Origin: Megalonaias nervosa
Taxonomy: Eukaryota > Mollusca > Bivalvia > Unionida > Unionidae
Assembly (NCBI GenBank): GCA_016617855.1
Contig: JAECUM010001802.1
Span: 84,346-148,345, forward strand
Length of the DNA stretch: 64,000 bases
Direction of reading: 5' to 3'
Positions 1 through 11,170 of the stretch are shown here, one piece after another (the first letter of the stretch is position 1; each line of letters starts with the position of its first letter). A model generated the notes under the pieces. The model was not told where the DNA came from. It worked only from the letters and a program-made list of their open reading frames with translations, and searched no databases. A program made the position numbers and the translations under genes.

Positions 1-700
1 GGATTATTCTGACTAGAAAAAGCCTATCAATCTCTGATTGACAGAGATCTTTCCTTTATGAGAGGCAGGGTCCCTAGGGTTATGGTTAATGCTATGTCTT
101 GGGCCTTTGTTAATCATTGCTCTTTGGTGGATATTCTGGTGGTCTCACTCCACCTTTCTTTGATGTCAAATGAAACCGAAGACATAAACACAGTTTTTGA
201 TTTTGTCAGACTAGCGAGTTCTCAGCAAACCATTGTTCAGTTGGCAGTACAGCATTCTACTAGAATCAGACAGTACATTCTTTTGACAGCTAGCCATTAG
301 TCTCCCTCCTGGCTGTAAAAGTCTGTAAAGCAATAATATCGGATAATGTATTACTGCTTTTAATATTGTTAGGGGTAAAACTAACTTAAAATACTGAGTA
401 CTTATCAGGTATATTACCACTTCCTTTTGTCTGCACTCTGATATTCTTTTAGTTTTGGTCTAAGTCAAAGAAGAACTAATCCAGAAATGACTAAGGCATT
501 GGACTGGGACTGTATCTTTTTTTGTGCGGTTTTTTTTTTTGTTTTTTGGAAGGGCGGGTATTCTAGATCTCCAGTTAATAATTGAAGGAGTGGGAGATAT
601 TCAGCTTGAACTGGTGACTATTGCAACAAAGAAAGAGACCAAAGTAATGATTGCAGTTAAGTGTTAGGTAATTAAAATTAGCTATACAGCCTAACACTAC
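1..700. other. non-coding stretch, nothing recognised
   Basis: AT-rich DNA with only short random reading frames. It is probably intron of the + strand calpain gene, because a coding exon begins at 935 and its upstream exons must lie to the left of the window. Confidence 0.4.
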
Positions 701-885
701 ATTTTACCAACAACACAATATTTACTAATAATACAGTATTTAGTGACAATACAGTATTAATCAACAATACAGTATTTGCCAATAATAATAATATAGTATT
801 TGCTCATAGTAATGCATTGACTAATAATACAATATTTACTAAAAAAATACAATATTTTCTAAAAAAACAGCATATACCACCAATA
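700..885. repeat. degenerate short tandem repeat
   Basis: Roughly 20-25-bp units built on 'aataatacagtatttact', heavily diverged. It lies just upstream of the first visible calpain exon and is non-coding. Confidence 0.6.
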
Positions 886-934
886 CACCATTATTTTGTC
901 TGTCATATATGAGTAATATAATTGTGTAATTCAG

Positions 935-1071
935 CTGCTAATCCATACTGTATAATCAAGTGGGAGGGTAAGACACTGAGGACACTTCCCGAAAAGGGCA
1001 CTCTAAACCCTGGCTGGAATGAGAGAGTAACACTTTACCGGTCCAATCCCAACAAAGACATTATAATAGAG
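935..1071 (+). CDS. CAPN5-like: calpain-5-like protein, penultimate exon (C2 domain), + strand gene, partial
   Basis: Exon of 137 nt flanked by an AG acceptor (tgtaattcag, ending at 934) and a GT donor (gtaaga from 1072). After two bases that complete a split codon it reads 45 residues beginning ANPYCIIKWEG and ending with NPGWNERVTLYRS...IIIE. This is the first half of a C2 domain: the NPYC position corresponds to the usual DPY and is followed by a PxWNE motif. Calpains with papain-like, domain III and C2 modules are the calpain-5/6 class of intracellular cysteine proteases, and the C2 domain is expected to help membrane or calcium association. The exon has the same length and phases as 34151-34287 (-), and 33 of 45 residues are identical. 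Upstream exons are outside the window, so activity cannot be judged. An Asn replaces the usual Asp of DPY in this copy. Confidence 0.8.
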
Positions 1072-1238
1072 GTAAGACTCCACATCCTGTGATAAATGAA
1101 ATCACACACCTTACAGGGACACAACAATGCGGGTTGAATGATGATGGCTGCACTGTATTACATCACAAAAAGGAGGTTTACATTGTGTGAAAGTAGAATA
1201 AGCTTAGTGATCTTGGATGTCATACTGTGATTGATTTA

Positions 1239-1590
1239 TTGCAGGGTACATTTCATACTGTGATCTATATATTGCAAGGTATATTTCATACTGTGACCTA
1301 TTTATTGCAGGGTACATTACAAAGACCCCTTAACTCCTGCTTAGATTTCATACTGTGATCTATTAATTACTGGGCACATTTCATAATTTCATACTGTGAT
1401 CTATTATTTACAGGGCACATTTCATAATTTCATACTGTGATCTATTAATTACAGGGCACATTTCATAATTTCATACTGTGATCTATTAATTACAGGGTAC
1501 ATTTCATAATTTCATACTGTGATCTATTAATTACAGGGAACATTTCATAATTTCATACTGTGATCTATTTGTTACAGGGTACATTACAGG
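1239..1590. repeat. tandem repeat, ~41-bp unit, in calpain intron
   Basis: About eight or nine units carrying 'catactgtgatctattaatt' followed by 'acagggtacatttcataat'. The first three units are shorter variants. It lies wholly within the 1.85-kb intron between the two + strand calpain exons. Each unit contains a ttacag/ttgcag string that resembles a splice acceptor; whether it is used is unknown. Confidence 0.85.
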
Positions 1591-2924
1591 AAATCTTTAA
1601 CTTCCGCTTCATTAGTGTATTAGTTTTTTATTTGTAAAAAAAATTAATCAAATTTTCAAGCATGATAAATCTTGCGACATTGAGTTTGAACTAAAAACGG
1701 CATAAATGTTGGCTTTTAAATATTTTGAGTGGAAAGTGAAACAAAACAGTTACTTTTTTGACAGTGTCATCAACTGTTTCTTTAGGTTTTCATTCAAGTT
1801 TGTCAGTTGCATATATTTCCTAAACCTTTTTGATAGACTTTCATAATTTTGGGCACTGATTATTATGAAGCTAACATCTATTATTCTGTGACATGCTTGC
1901 ATGCCCATTTTATCTTGGGGTAAAATCACCATCATAAAAAACTTGCCTTAAGCATTTTAGTTAATGTTTATTCAATTCCTTACATATCATAATCTCCTTG
2001 ATAGATTTTATTCATACACTGGATGAATTATTATGAAGCTAAAAGAATTCATTATGTGACATGTTGATTCAACCATTTAACCTAGGGATGAAGACCACAC
2101 ACTTACAGCAACATTTTGATCATAGGCTTGACATGAAGGCCACAATTTCTTTTATATACCAATATTCAGATTTACTGTATAATTCATCTACAGCAAGGCC
2201 AGCAGGTTACCATTAGGTCCACTTTTTCCTTCCACTTACTACAACAATGGAGCTGTTAAGTCATCAATATAAATTTGTTAAAGTTATTTAACACATGAGG
2301 TAAAATATATTTAGTTTGAAACTCATGAAAGTTAATGCATTAAAACTCGATTTGAGTGACCTTGCTATGAACAGTACAACTAGTAAACCCCTTGCATCTC
2401 AAACATGGCTTCAATCTGTCTTTATTATTTTTTCTCTTACTCTATAGGAAAACACAGCGTGGTTCTCCTAAGCTTAGCTTTTCCAAGTGCTTATTATTAA
2501 AACAATGGCTGATAAACATAATTATCACAGAAAAGATGCCCATATTATCCTATTTGCCACCAGCTATAGAATAAAAACATGCATCAGATATGTAGTTTTG
2601 AAACTCATTTGATAATAAAATATGCACACCACCACCACCGTCAGATTATGGCATATTATAATTATAAAACTTTTATAAAAAAAGTTTCGACTTTGAATGT
2701 GCAATGATGTAAGCTTCTAGAATAATGATCAATGACAGTATTCTAAAAGGGTCAATTAAGTAGCAATATGCAAATAATCAATCTTATTTTGAGGTCTTAG
2801 ATCATGTGAGCACAATGACTGCTGTACCATATATTAAAAGAAGAATGAATCAGAAAAAATTCATGCTTCTATATTTATTTTCATGCTTTTTATTTCTATA
2901 GCATTTTCTTTTTCCATCTTTCAG

Positions 2925-3125
2925 TTGTGGAACCAGAACATCATCACGGACCAGTTTATGGGTTTTGCCACCATTCCCATGGAAAGGAAACAAGAATATA
3001 CATCACGGATCACACTGAGAAAGTACAACCTGTTTGAAAACAGGGGTACAAAGGAAGGAGTTGTACAGAAACCAGGATGTGTCTGGTTAAAGGTCATCCA
3101 TACAGATGACATGTCTAGTGTATAA
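2925..3125 (+). CDS. CAPN5-like: calpain-5-like protein, last exon (C2 domain C-terminus), + strand gene
   Basis: Terminal exon of 66 codons plus stop (TAA at 3123-3125), preceded by a pyrimidine-rich tract and AG (atctttcag, ending at 2924). It begins LWNQNIITDQFMGF and ends KVIHTDDMSSV. This is the second half of the C2 domain, with the (V/L)WN....DQFMG segment in the place of the calcium-loop 3 region, then the last strands. The intron before it is phase 0, matching the end of the 935-1071 exon. The - strand paralogue (29563-29763) has exactly the same length, 43 of 66 identical residues, and the same C-terminal HTDDMSSV. Intron length is 1.85 kb here and 4.39 kb in the paralogue. Asn stands where many C2 domains have calcium-binding Asp, so strong calcium binding by this loop is doubtful. 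Confidence 0.85.
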   Translation: MWNQNIITDQFMGFATIPMERKQEYTSRITLRKYNLFENRGTKEGVVQKPGCVWLKVIHTDDMSSV

Positions 3126-3459
3126 ATATGATAGAGAAGAGAAAATGAGTGGAAAAGCTGAATAAACAATATAAATTAGATCAATAATTTTCATTCTTAC
3201 TGACCATAACAACCTTCATTAGGAGGACATTGCAATTTTGGTACAAGAACTATTTGGATCTCACTTGCAGTCCGACTGTAGAATGTTCCAGAATGATGGA
3301 CTGGCTTTCAATCTGATATACTCTACAGTTGATGAAAATCAATATCCATTAATCAGATATCTGTCAGCCCAAGATGCATGACTCTGAGATCACCATCCTC
3401 AATCTTCTTACTGATCGAGAAAAATGTTTAGCATGTTCTTAGAAAGTTCTTTCCTGTTG

Positions 3460-3465
3460 AATAAA
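3460..3465 (+). promoter_or_regulatory. candidate polyadenylation signal AATAAA of the + calpain gene
   Basis: AATAAA occurs 335 bp after the stop codon. A second candidate lies at 3161-3166, only 36 bp after the stop. Which one is used cannot be told from sequence. Confidence 0.35.
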
Positions 3466-4160
3466 AGCTCATGTGTATTGGACACTTTTTTCTCCAGAAT
3501 TTGTCCTGCATGTTTTGTGAATGCATTAGAAGACTTATTACAGACATGGCAAGGTTAGATCCTGTCTTTCATGGATGCCATGTAAATGCTATTTTAATAG
3601 CTGTAACATGTTACATGTTTATATAATCTTGCTTTCCCCTTTCCTTCTTACTTGTTTGTAATCCTAGTTGTTTGTTCTTTAATTAGTAATTTCATGTCTA
3701 AGAGCAAAACGAACATAATCCCAGTCTGCTACCTTAGTTACTTCCATCATTTGAATATCATTTTTATTTTACTTGGACTATGTGTGGTTTGCATGTGTCT
3801 CTGGGTACTGATAATGTTTTTGTTATTTCTGGTGCCTTTTGAAATACTTGGATAATATCCATTTCTGTGTTGCATTTGACCTTTACCCCTCCCCCCATCT
3901 TGCATTTTGTACATTTATATGTGTCTTCTTTTGATTATATTGAGAGTTTATGTGTACCAACTATCTAAGCAGTGTTTCTGTAAATTGTATCTCCTCATTG
4001 GTACATATTTCTTCTGGTTGTGTATGTGTTATGGTATTTTGCCTTCAGCCTTTCAGCATGTCAGAAGTGATCAGGAAATGCAGCTGTAAGAAGCTAATCT
4101 TGGGGTACTCATCCCATATGTTTAGCATGTGCTAAATACACTTGCATGGTTAGATGTCCA

Positions 4161-4487
4161 TTATGTGCATTGTTTCCAGATGAAGTGTGGGATCTGGGAT
4201 ACAGATAGCAGCAGGAATAAGGGAACTGCATTCTCCTTAATTTTTCTTTGGTGGACCCCGTTCAATTCTGGAAGGGTCAGTGGTACTCCCAGGTTCATAG
4301 GAGTCACCAGCACTGTGTGAGTCCCACCTTTCCGGCACATTGATGAAGGCAAGATTATCTTCACCTTACTTAGGTACCTTGGTACATTGTCACGGGTGTC
4401 AAGATCATCAAAGTCAAGTTCCCGGGATAGGGATTCCTTGAGTATGTCTTTAGAGCTGGGCACTGATCTGTCACCTGACACTACTAA
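4161..4487 (-). CDS. possible exon of an unrecognised gene
   Basis: A - strand open frame of about 106 residues whose 5' edge follows 'caattttag', a plausible splice acceptor. It contains SRELDFDDLDTRDNVPRYL and later VTPMNLGVPLTLPELNGV. The stretch is less AT-rich and more protein-like than its surroundings, but I recognise no domain. It lies about 1 kb downstream of the + calpain gene and in the opposite orientation. It could be a terminal exon, a fragment of a retrocopy or mobile element, or chance. Confidence 0.2.
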   Translation of the reverse strand, partial: LVVSGDRSVPSSKDILKESLSRELDFDDLDTRDNVPRYLSKVKIILPSSMCRKGGTHTVLVTPMNLGVPLTLPELNGVHQRKIKENAVPLFLLLSVSQIPHFIWKQCT

Positions 4488-4756
4488 AATTGCATTGCTT
4501 CTTGGTAACAGTTACTGGACATTTGTAATTAGTCATCAGTTGTCTAACTAGGTACTAGGCTCTGATCACTGGTCTTCTAATACCAGTCCTCAGGTAGAGT
4601 ACCAGTCACTGGGTATAATTTATAGGGAATCGGGCTTTCATCCTTGCCTACCCAAGTATAATTATGCCTCCCTCCAAGAAGTTTCCATCCCCTCAGTGAC
4701 TGAACATCTGTGGAGGCTGCAAACCCAGAATTGGGCAGTTAGTCATTCTGATCGAG

Positions 4757-5058
4757 CAGAGCCAGATTATTTATAGGGCAAAGTGGGCAACATGCCTAGG
4801 GCCCCAGAGGCTCAAGGGGCCCCATGTATTATTGTCTGATTTCACAGGCAGGGCCCCTGAGGCTCAAGGGGCCCCATATATTATTGTCTGGTTTCACAGG
4901 CAGGGCCCCCGAGGCTAAAGGGGCCCCACATATTATCATCTGATTTCACAGGGAGTGTTTTTAACAGTACTGTAACCATATCTATGGACAAGGCAGGATA
5001 GCTATGGGCCCCTATGTTTGCTGAGCCAAGGGCCCCCAAAGGCCTTAATCTGGCCCTA
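4757..5058. mobile_element. hAT-like MITE
   Basis: About 302 bp. The left end reads CAGAGCCAGATTA and the right end, reverse-complemented, reads TAGGGCCAGATTA. The flanks are 'tgatcgag' (4749-4756) and 'cgatcgag' (5059-5066), an 8-bp target duplication with one mismatch. CAG-type ends with an 8-bp duplication are characteristic of the hAT superfamily. The interior is unusually GC-rich and holds three ~64-bp tandem units (about 4793-4960) containing 'aggggcccca' and 'tttcacagg'. No transposase is present. Confidence 0.65.
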
Positions 5059-5156
5059 CGATCGAGACATTTGGAATGATGTCCTCTGCAGCATCACTGC
5101 TTTCCAACCAATGAGCAGCAGGTCTTCATTTCCCTATATTCCAATTCCTGAAGTGA

Positions 5157-6597
5157 GAGAGTACATACCTTTCTAAAACCTGGAGCAAGAGAGTACGTAC
5201 CTTTCTAAAACCTGGAGCAAGAGAGCACATACCTTTCTAAAAACTGGAGCAAGAGAGCACATACCTTTCTAAAACCTGGAGCAAGAGAGCACATACCTTT
5301 CTAAAAACTGGAGCAAGAGAGCACATACCTTTCTAAAAACTGGAGCAAGAGAGCATATACCTTTCTAAAAACTGGAGCAAGAGAGCACATACCTTTCTAA
5401 AACCTGGAGCAAGAGACTACATCCCTTTCTAAAACCTGGAGCAAGAGAGTACATGCCTTTCTAAAAACTGGAGCAAGAGAGCACATACCTTTCTAAAAAC
5501 TGGAGCAAGAGAGCACATACCTTTCTAAAAACTGGAGCAAGAGAGCACATACGTTTCTAAAAACTGGAGCAAGAGAGCACATACCTTTCTAAAAACTGGA
5601 GCAAGAGAGCACATACCTTTCTAAAAACTGGAGCAAGAGAGCACATACCTTTCTAAAACCTGGAGCAAGAGAGTACATGCCTTTCTAAAAACTGGAGCAA
5701 GAGAGTACATACCTTTCTAAAACCTGAAGCAAGAGAGTACATACCTTTCTGAAACCTGAAGCAAGAGAGTACATACCTTTCTAAAACCTGAAGCAAGAGA
5801 GTACATACCTTTCTGAAACCTGAAGCAAGAGAGTACATACCTTTCTAAAACCTGAAGCAAGAGAGTACATGCCTTTCTGAAACCTGAAGCAAGAGAGTAC
5901 ATACCTTTCTAAAACCTGGAGCAAGAGAGTACATACCTTTCTAAAACCTGGAGCAAGAGAGCACATACCTTTCTAAAACCTGGAGCAAGAGAGCACATAC
6001 CTTTCTAAAAACTGGAGCAAGAGAGCATATACCTTTCTAAAACCTGGAGCAAGAGAGTACATGCCTTTCTAAAAACTGGAGCAAGAGAGTACATGCCTTT
6101 CTAAAACCTGGAGCAAGAGAGTACATGCCTTTCTGAAACCTGAAGCAAGAGAGTACATACCTTTCTAAAACCTGAAGCAAGAGAGTACATACCTTTCTGA
6201 AACCTGAAGCAAGAGAGCACATACCTTTCTAAAACCTGAAGCAAGAGAGTACATACCTTTCTGAAACCTGAAGCAAGAGAGTACATACCTTTCTAAAACC
6301 TGAAGCAAGAGAGTACATGCCTTTCTGAAACCTGAAGCAAGAGAGTACATACCTTTCTAAAACCTGGAGCAAGAGAGCACATACCTTTCTAAAAACTGGA
6401 GCAAGAGAGCACATACCTTTCTAAAAACTGGAGCAAGAGAGCACATACCTTTCTAAAACCTGGAGCAAGAGAGCACATACCTTTCTAAAACCTGGAGCAA
6501 GAGAGCACATACCTTTCTAAAACCTGGAGCAAGAGAGCACATACCTTTCTAAAACCTGGAGCAAGAGAGCACATACCTTTCTAAAACCTGGAGCAGG
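5157..6597. repeat. minisatellite, 32-bp unit, about 45 copies
   Basis: Unit built from 'gagagcacatacctttctaa' and 'aacctggagcaa', with variants at a few positions (gca/gta, acc/gcc, aacctgg/aaactgg/aacctga). Variants cluster: the 5700-5950 and 6120-6370 blocks share the 'aacctgaagc' form, which points to local amplification of multi-unit blocks. Because 32 is not a multiple of 3, all - strand frames read through the same repeating peptide with a 32-residue period. Those frames are artefacts and not genes. No spacers are present, so this is not CRISPR. Confidence 0.95.
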
Positions 6598-6599
6598 AG

Positions 6600-7664
6600 A
6601 GAAAGTAATAAACACCCAAATCCAGGAATTCTATTCGTGGATCTTCCTGATTTTGGAGGAGAGGGAAATTTCCTTAATTAAAAATGGTTTAAAAGAATTG
6701 AACTAAATATGACAGAGTGTATTCATTCAGGTTTAGCAGCACCTCAGCACAATATTTTATATAGTGCCAATTAAAAGTGAAATTATGCAAAGTGTACACA
6801 AGAAAAATTGGAAAAAAACAATACTTACAGAGAAGGTCTTTCACATTTATGCAAGTAATGTCATTCCACCAATAACAAATAAACATTTTGTGATAGGATG
6901 AAGCCAGATTGTGATTGGTTTTAGTGAAGACACAGAAAGCAGTTTTATGAATGAGATGTTTATTTATAATGTAATTGAATGATGAATGAATCTGGCACAA
7001 TACTAATGCTTGTGAAGTCCAACAATGGATTTAGCAGAATGATGCACACCAAGTTCAAAAACTGTTATAAATATGTGATATCCTATACTGAATGTATTAG
7101 AAAATATAACTTCCATGAGTAATCAAGCAGGAATGAGCATATGGAACTTATGAAAAAAATCTGATTGATACATGGTTATGTCACCATGGATGATCAATAT
7201 ATAGAATTCATACACAAATATAAACAAGGTATGATTTCTATTATCAAGAGTATCAAAGTACACAAATATAAATATTTTATGATTCTATCACGAAGGGTGG
7301 ATCAAAGTCGAGAATTTTGTAAAAAAATGTTACGAATAATGTACATTTCATCCACAAGTAGGATGTATTTTCACTCGTATTCCTATATGGAATTATTGAT
7401 TTCATACATATAGTGTTATCGAATAATATTGATTCAAACATGGAACATGTGTATTTCATGGCATTCAGCTGATGACAACTACAATGCATTTTCGATTCCA
7501 CAGTTCTCGTGGAATGGTCAAGGAGTCACCACTCTAATCACGTTGACATGTGCTCTCTGCTTGATAAATCAGACTGGCCAGATTGCTGAATTTTACAAAC
7601 AGTATCTGACTTTCATTTAATATAATTGAATTTCTGTACAACAACATTAAAAAGGAGTTTGTTG
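6600..7664. other. non-coding stretch, nothing recognised
   Basis: AT-rich DNA. Short frames of 60-100 codons occur on both strands, but they overlap each other, lack splice or start context, and have low-complexity composition. Confidence 0.4.
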
Positions 7665-7676
7665 TTGATATCACAT

Positions 7677-7733
<57 letters not shown>

Positions 7734-8064
7734 TGTGTGTGATTTGGATTTTTAAGGTAGCTTTAACAATTTTTCAGTCATATCACAACGATGTCTGCAG
7801 TGTGGCAGTTTATAGTGATGTCTAGCACTGGGGCATTATGCTGCAGACATGTAGAATAATGTTTCACCCAGTCACATTATCCTGACACCAGGCCGACCAG
7901 TCCTAACACTAATCTCTTAATGCTGAGCGCTAAGCGAGGCAGCTGTTAGTACCATATTTATAAGTCTTTGGTATGACTGACGATGGCTGGGGATCAAACT
8001 CATGACCTTCCGCATCCGAGGTGGACACTCTAACCACTAGGCCACAGGAGCAGTCTTGATATCA
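7665..8064 (-). mobile_element. tRNA-derived SINE (family A), copy 1, with (GT)n tail
   Basis: Read on the - strand, a tRNA-like head (A box around 'gtggcctagtggttagagtg', B box around 'atgagtttgatcc') is followed by a body containing 'ttaggactggtcggcctggt' and 'gtcaggataatgtgactg', and then a (CA)n tail, seen as (GT)n at about 7676-7740. Direct repeats of 'ttgatatca' at 7665-7673 and 8056-8064 are a 9-bp target duplication. Other copies lie at 9313, 57592 and 62610. Confidence 0.85.
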
Positions 8065-8429
8065 TGTGACTATTGGACTTCCAATGTCATCATTTGAGAT
8101 TTGTGAAGTCATGTGACTAGTAATGCAAATGGCGAGTACCGGGTCAGGTTTCATCTATGCCGTAGTTTCATCTAGTCTGTCAGCGGATTAAAGACATAAT
8201 GATTATAATACTTGCCATTTCTGAGAAAATAAATCATTTTCCTATTGATTTCATGCAGGTATAAGTTGATATAACATAAGTTTAAACTTTCTAGGCCCAC
8301 TGGTAAGCGATTACCATATGTTGCTACCGTATGGTGGCGGTAAAATTCCAAATTTTCGATTAGCAATTGAAATGACCCCACACCCCAACCTAAATGTCCA
8401 AATATGAAAATGGGTGGGAATGTTTGGAG

Positions 8430-8945
8430 GAAACCTGGCTGGGAAAAAATGGACTGCTATTCAGTCCATGTTTGTACAACAGTATATAATTTTGAAGGTC
8501 TCTTGTCAAAATTTAAATCAATCCCAACTTTGACCTTATAAAGTGGTATTTGGGATCAATCACATGCTTTTCTGAAAGTACTTTTTGGTATTGATTCCAC
8601 ATTTTCCAGGTATAGTTTTGTGATTGATCCCAAGCTTGGTAAGACATTCATGGATTAATCCCAAGATTTTCTAGTAAGCCTGGTAAAAAAACAATGGGAT
8701 TGATCCCATGTTTGTCTGGAAAGATACTTTGGGAACTGATCCCATGTTTTCCTGGTAGATAGTTTTTGGGATCAATCCCAAGTTTTCCAGGTAAAGGATT
8801 CTTTGGATTGATCCCAAATTTGACTGGGGAGAGATATCTATAGATTGATGCAAAGTCTGCATGTTAAGATATTTTGGGTTCATTCACAAGTTTGCCTGAG
8901 AAGACATTTTGTGATTGATCCAAATATGGCATGGTACAACATAGA
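8430..8945. repeat. degenerate tandem repeat with palindromic units (~35 bp)
   Basis: About ten units containing 'gggattgatcccatgttt' or 'gggatcaatcccaagtttt' followed by a 'cctggtaa'-like string. Each unit has a small dyad (GGGAT..ATCCC). The peptides readable in it (NMGSVPKV-type) are by-products of the repeat. Confidence 0.7.
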
Positions 8946-9312
8946 TTTAGAAACAATAAATTATTCTCAAACTGCTCAACTAGGAGAATTGGAATAACTT
9001 TAATTTTTAAATGAAAGCTTCCTGGTTTGAAGGCTTCTGGGTTCTTTACAAATAAAGCTGATATTACATCGAGTATAGCTTACAAAAGTTACATGAAAGG
9101 ACTGATGATCTACTTCCACCAGAAGGTATACCACTCCCTTCACGCCAACCCAGGGGCACGAATGATGGGCAGGAATAATAGAGCAAGGTAAGTATATGAC
9201 AACACAGCTTGTCAATAGTCTCGTCATTCAAAGATGTTAGGGGATTTTCCTGCATGATTGTTGGTAGCAAAACATAAAGAGGGCTGTACATTATGGTGAG
9301 CAAACCTACCAT

Positions 9313-9660
9313 TAAGAAGACTTGATGTGATGTGATGTGATTTGGATTTTTAACGTAGCTTTAACAATGTTTCAGTCATATCACAACGATGTCTGCAGTG
9401 TGGCAGTTTATAGTGATGTCTGGCACTGGGGCATCGTGCTGCAGACATGTAGCATGATGTCCCACCCAGTCACATTATCCTGACACCAGGCCGACCAGTC
9501 CTAACACTAACCTCTTAATGCTGAGCGCCAAGTGAGGCAGCTGTTAGTACCATTTTTGTAAGTCTTTAGTATGACTCGGCCGGGGATCGAACGCACGACC
9601 TCCCGCATCCGAGGCGGACACTCTAACCATTAGGCCACCGGAGTGGTCTAAGAAGACTTG
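9313..9660 (-). mobile_element. tRNA-derived SINE (family A), copy 2
   Basis: Same family and orientation as 7665-8064, bracketed by a perfect 12-bp target duplication 'taagaagacttg' (9313-9324 and 9649-9660). The head on the - strand contains 'cctaatggttagagtgtccg' and 'gcgttcgatcccc'. The tail here is (TCACA)n-like instead of a long (CA)n run, so this insertion has not grown a dinucleotide microsatellite. Confidence 0.9.
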
Positions 9661-9806
9661 TACCTCTATGGCATTGTATCAGTCTTTAGGCCAGGTAAAG
9701 TTACAAAGACTTGTACCCCTCTAACCTTGTGTCAGTCTTCAGGCCAGGTATAGATACAGAGACTTGTACCTCTATGACCCTGTATCAGCCTTTAGGCCAT
9801 GTATAG
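9651..9806. repeat. three tandem units of ~53 bp
   Basis: 'acttgtacctctatg' recurs at about 9656, 9709 and 9761, with 'cagtctttaggccaggta' in between. SINE-A copy 2 inserted into the edge of this array; its target duplication 'taagaagacttg' is part of the unit. Confidence 0.75.
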
Positions 9807-9809
9807 ATG

Positions 9810-10590
9810 GATCCGACAACAACTACAAACATTTGCTTCTAAGTCTGACTTTCTTTTCAAAAATGGTAGCACACAGAAAGTCCCTTTTAAGTCTTAACCC
9901 AACCTTAGCTATCAGAATCTTGGAGGACTGTTTGACAATGACAGCTTTTATGATGGATTGGTACATCCCCAGAGTTTAGGAGGGACTACTGTTGAGTTTA
10001 AAATAACACAGACACAAATAAAGTTAAAATCCCATTACAATGAGAATTGAATCACTTATTTTAGCATGACTGTCCCATCCATATTTTGCACATCCATTTA
10101 CTTTGCTTTGATTTAAAGCACCAGGCATGAGCAGATTAGTCATCTGATACAATCAAAAAGGTGCCAAAATCAAATGTCACATTACCAAATTTATGGTAAA
10201 ATGATGCTGAAATTATGGGGAAAATTAATCATTTTCTAAAACCATTTTTTAAATTAATTAATTATTAAATTCAAACTAATGAGCAACTGATTAACTAATT
10301 AACTGATTAATCAATAAATGTCCTATGCCCTATTTGGGCGATGAATTTTTTGAATATTAGAATCGTTATCTTCAGCATAGCAGCTTCAGAGACAACGGTA
10401 AGAAAGAGAAATTTAGGATCATATAATAATCAAAATATGAAGTGACCTGGATAAAGTTTTATTAAAACAGAAGGCAAGGAATCAAAAACAGCATGTACTA
10501 TGAAAAGTGCCAGCCCCCATGTTTACCTGACCTTAATTTAGACACTAGTATGGCATGGATAACACTGGAAATTATTGACTAAAAATACGT
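9810..10590. other. non-coding stretch, nothing recognised
   Basis: AT-rich, with an 'attaattaattatt'-type run near 10230-10320. No coding, RNA or mobile-element signature was seen. Confidence 0.4.
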
Positions 10591-11170
10591 GGTCTCCTAC
10601 ATTTAGTGAGCAGACACCATTATTTTCTTGCAAGACTTGCATTGACTTTTAGACCCCCAAATCTTTGGATTTCTTTTTTACTCTAGGTGCATGCCATTAG
10701 AAGAAACTTGTCTTTAGAACAAAATCTATTATGTGGAATTTATTTTTCTTTTCAGTTACAATGACAGTACCTTGACCTTTCAACGCCCAACAAAGTGGGC
10801 CTCTTTCTTACCTTCAGCACAAGCCCTTTACGGGTTTTTGGTCAATGTATATGGTCTAGAACTGAAGTTGTTTTGCAGAAATATTTTTCATTCCTTAACC
10901 TTTGACCTTTCAGACCCCAAAAATCAGTAGGCTTCCTTTTTACCCCAGATGTGAACCATCCACACACTATAGTAATGTATATGGTCGAGAATGTAGATAG
11001 GCTCGATTCCTACCGCACGTGCAATAAATTCACAAGTTTGGTCCAGGTCTGGAAAAGAGGTCTTTCTTCAGTCACAGAGACTCTGGCCCTTGACCCTAAA
11101 GTCAATACGCTTCTTTTTCTTATCCCAAATGCTTTCGCATGTTCCAAGGTTGATGATGGTTGATCACGGA
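10590..11170. repeat. degenerate repeat of the 'TTTGACC...CCCAAA' type
   Basis: Three or four diverged units of about 150-190 bp. Each contains 'cctttgacctttcagacccc' or a close variant, a 'ggcttcctttttacccca' string, and a 'aatgtatatggtc' motif. A related fragment is at about 12330-12370. I have seen this kind of motif as a dispersed repeat in marine invertebrates, but I cannot name a family. Confidence 0.5.

Noticed and set aside
2883..2924. Extending the last + calpain exon upstream to the ATG at 2883
   Set aside because: The segment is a pyrimidine-rich splice acceptor region ending in AG at 2924, and the paralogue exon starts at the matching base.
5157..6597. Possible CRISPR array (regular 32-bp repeat)
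   Set aside because: Head-to-tail repeats with no unique spacers, in a eukaryotic genome. It is a minisatellite.
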